Source of the DNA: an uncultured Bacteroidota bacterium
GTDB lineage: Bacteria; Bacteroidota; Bacteroidia; Flavobacteriales; Flavobacteriaceae
DNA: 36,299 nt
Direction: 5' to 3'
NCBI GenBank assembly: GCA_903913315.1
Contig: CAIWKX010000193.1
Location: forward strand, 1-36,299
The notes under the pieces are model-generated. The model had not been told where the DNA came from. It ran no database searches and saw nothing but the letters and a program-made list of their open reading frames with translations. Position 1 is the stretch's first letter. The number at the start of each line of letters is the position of its first letter. A program made the position numbers and the translations under genes. This document shows positions 35,598 through 36,299 of the stretch, one piece after another.

Positions 35598-36025
35598 AAA
35601 ATAAAATAACATTCTTCCTTCCTGATTTTGAAAACAACTTGGAACTCTCGTTTATTTCAAGTGGCATAAAAGCCGGATTCCCCTCTCCCGCCGCCGATTT
35701 TGACGAAAGCAAAATCAGTTTAGATAACGTTCTAGTCAAAAACAGAGAAGCCACCTTTTATGCAAAAGCAGCTGGAACCTCCATGACTGGTGCCGGAATT
35801 GACGATGGCGACATCATGGTTATTGACCGAAGTCTTGATCCAAAAAACAACACTATTGCCGTTTGCTTCATCGATGGAGAATTCACTGTAAAACGAATAA
35901 AAGTCGAAAAAGACTGCCTATACCTAATCCCCGAAAACGAAAAATTCAAGCCTATAAAAGTCACCGAATCAAACGAATTCCTCATCTGGGGCATCGTCAC
36001 TTACGTCATCAAATCAGTCTTATAA
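35588..36025 (+). CDS. umuD: UmuD-like self-cleaving S24 protease, polymerase V accessory subunit
   Basis: This encodes 145 residues. The cleavage region KAGFPSPAADF aligns with the Escherichia coli CGFPSPAADY site; the expected scissile bond is Ala29-Gly30, an Ala-Gly bond as in LexA. Catalytic Ser65 lies in AAGTSMTGAGI and Lys102 in GEFTVKRIK, both offset by five residues from the E. coli Ser60/Lys97. There is no DNA-binding domain, so it is UmuD rather than LexA. I chose the ATG at 35588, which overlaps the umuC stop by 10 bp. The frame is open to an ATG at 35519, but that extension is umuC shadow. RecA-stimulated self-cleavage would activate the polymerase. Confidence 0.93.
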   Translation: MQLKNKITFFLPDFENNLELSFISSGIKAGFPSPAADFDESKISLDNVLVKNREATFYAKAAGTSMTGAGIDDGDIMVIDRSLDPKNNTIAVCFIDGEFTVKRIKVEKDCLYLIPENEKFKPIKVTESNEFLIWGIVTYVIKSVL

Positions 36026-36048
36026 TTATCCCCTTTAATTATATTGAT

Positions 36049-36137
36049 AGCGTGCCCCTACGGGTCGGGCTGTCCGTTCTATCTTTTCTTTTTTTAAAGA
36101 AAAAAAAGAAAAGGATGCCACTTCCATCCCTCACGCA
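36049..36137. repeat. GC-richer intergenic repeat element bounded by AGCGTG ... CACGCA
   Basis: The element starts with GCGTGCCCCTACGGGTCGGG and ends CCATCCCTCACGC, so the ends are complementary (GCGTG 36050-36054, CACGC 36132-36136). Inside are a 13-bp inverted repeat CTTTTCTTTTTTT/AAAAAAAGAAAAG (36083-36095 and 36101-36113) and a hairpin GGATG/CATCC (36113-36117, 36125-36129). The flanks are clearly more GC-rich than the surrounding DNA. From memory, elements with these same ends and a variable central palindrome occur between genes in many Flavobacterium genomes; I cannot verify copy number here. It lies 24 bp past umuD and might also stop transcription. Confidence 0.6.
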
Positions 36138-36169
36138 GCTCCCTGCTAAATTCAAAAGTCAATTTCAAA

Positions 36170-36299
36170 AATCGTTAATCAATAAACAAAACATCCCCAA
36201 ACCTATCACGCACAGTCTACCTCTCCTTTAGAGCGAGCCCATGAGGAGAGGAATTCAAAAATCTTCAATCGTTACTCTTCAATCGTTAATCAATAAACA
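36170..36299. repeat. 19-bp direct repeat at the right edge
   Basis: AATCGTTAATCAATAAACA occurs at 36170-36188 and again at 36281-36299, where the window ends, so the repeat may be longer. Just before the second copy, CTTCAATCGTTA is found twice with a 14-bp period (36263-36274, 36277-36288). Confidence 0.75.
36220..36251. repeat. inverted repeat CCTCTCCT/AGGAGAGG, second intergenic element
   Basis: An 8-bp perfect inverted repeat (36220-36227 and 36244-36251) encloses 16 bases (TTAGAGCGAGCCCATG). The wording resembles CCTCTCC-TTTGGAGAGG type intergenic repeats I recall from flavobacterial genomes, but this copy is diverged in the middle. It lies between the two copies of the 19-bp direct repeat. 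Confidence 0.45.

Noticed and set aside
35863..36231. Open frame of 122 codons reading through the end of umuD into the intergenic repeat
   Set aside because: It overlaps umuD in another frame and its second half is translated repeat and low-complexity sequence (SFLFLKKKKKRM).
1..36299. Search for tRNA, rRNA, integrase, transposase or toxin-antitoxin genes
   Set aside because: No candidate with cloverleaf motifs, rRNA-like conserved blocks or recombinase motifs was seen by eye; a covariance-model scan would be needed to exclude small RNAs.

Overview
The window is AT-rich, compact DNA from a member of the Bacteroidota, most likely Flavobacterium or a close relative in the Flavobacteriaceae. 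The evidence is a short NuoG, TlpA-type thioredoxins fused to a DUF4369-like N-terminus, no Shine-Dalgarno sites before most genes, several promoters of the TTG-N17-23-TAnnTTTG type known from Flavobacterium and Bacteroides, and intergenic repeats of a style I know from flavobacterial genomes. No rRNA, tRNA, CRISPR array, integrase or transposase is visible, and I see no broken gene.

Layout. (1) 1-2550 (+): the end of a large TPR-CHAT protein (caspase-like cysteine protease fold, C-terminal membrane helix) whose last codons overlap a small retropepsin-like aspartic protease. (2) 2556-7881 (-): an MFS exporter, then, behind a terminator, the odhA-odhB pair for 2-oxoglutarate dehydrogenase. (3) 7997-10623: a small secreted beta-barrel-like protein (+) facing a three-gene minus-strand operon of a polyprenyl diphosphate synthase and two unknown proteins. 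(4) 10790-17028 (+): a TetR regulator followed closely by a TolC-MFP-RND tripartite efflux operon. (5) 17029-17637: a gene-free stretch holding two terminators and an unusual array of exact 21-bp units. (6) 17638-21022: a TlpA-like thiol oxidoreductase (-), aspartyl-tRNA synthetase (+) and a cold-shock protein (+). (7) 21221-34217 (+): a complete 14-gene nuoA-N operon for respiratory complex I. (8) 34332-36025 (+): umuC overlapping umuD, in the reverse of the usual order. (9) 36026-36299: a gene-free tail with at least two intergenic repeat elements.

How the genes fit together. Most of the window is housekeeping: OdhAB makes succinyl-CoA and NADH in the TCA cycle, and complex I oxidises NADH and pumps ions. 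The accessory parts are the CHAT/aspartic-protease pair, the TetR-controlled efflux pump, the UmuCD translesion polymerase and the repeats. The two most unusual items are the 21-bp array at 17147-17377, in which 10-bp and 11-bp pseudo-palindromes alternate so that A-tracts fall every 10.5 bp, and the overlapping pair of two unrelated protease folds at the left edge. Neither can be proved to be a new system from this sequence alone.
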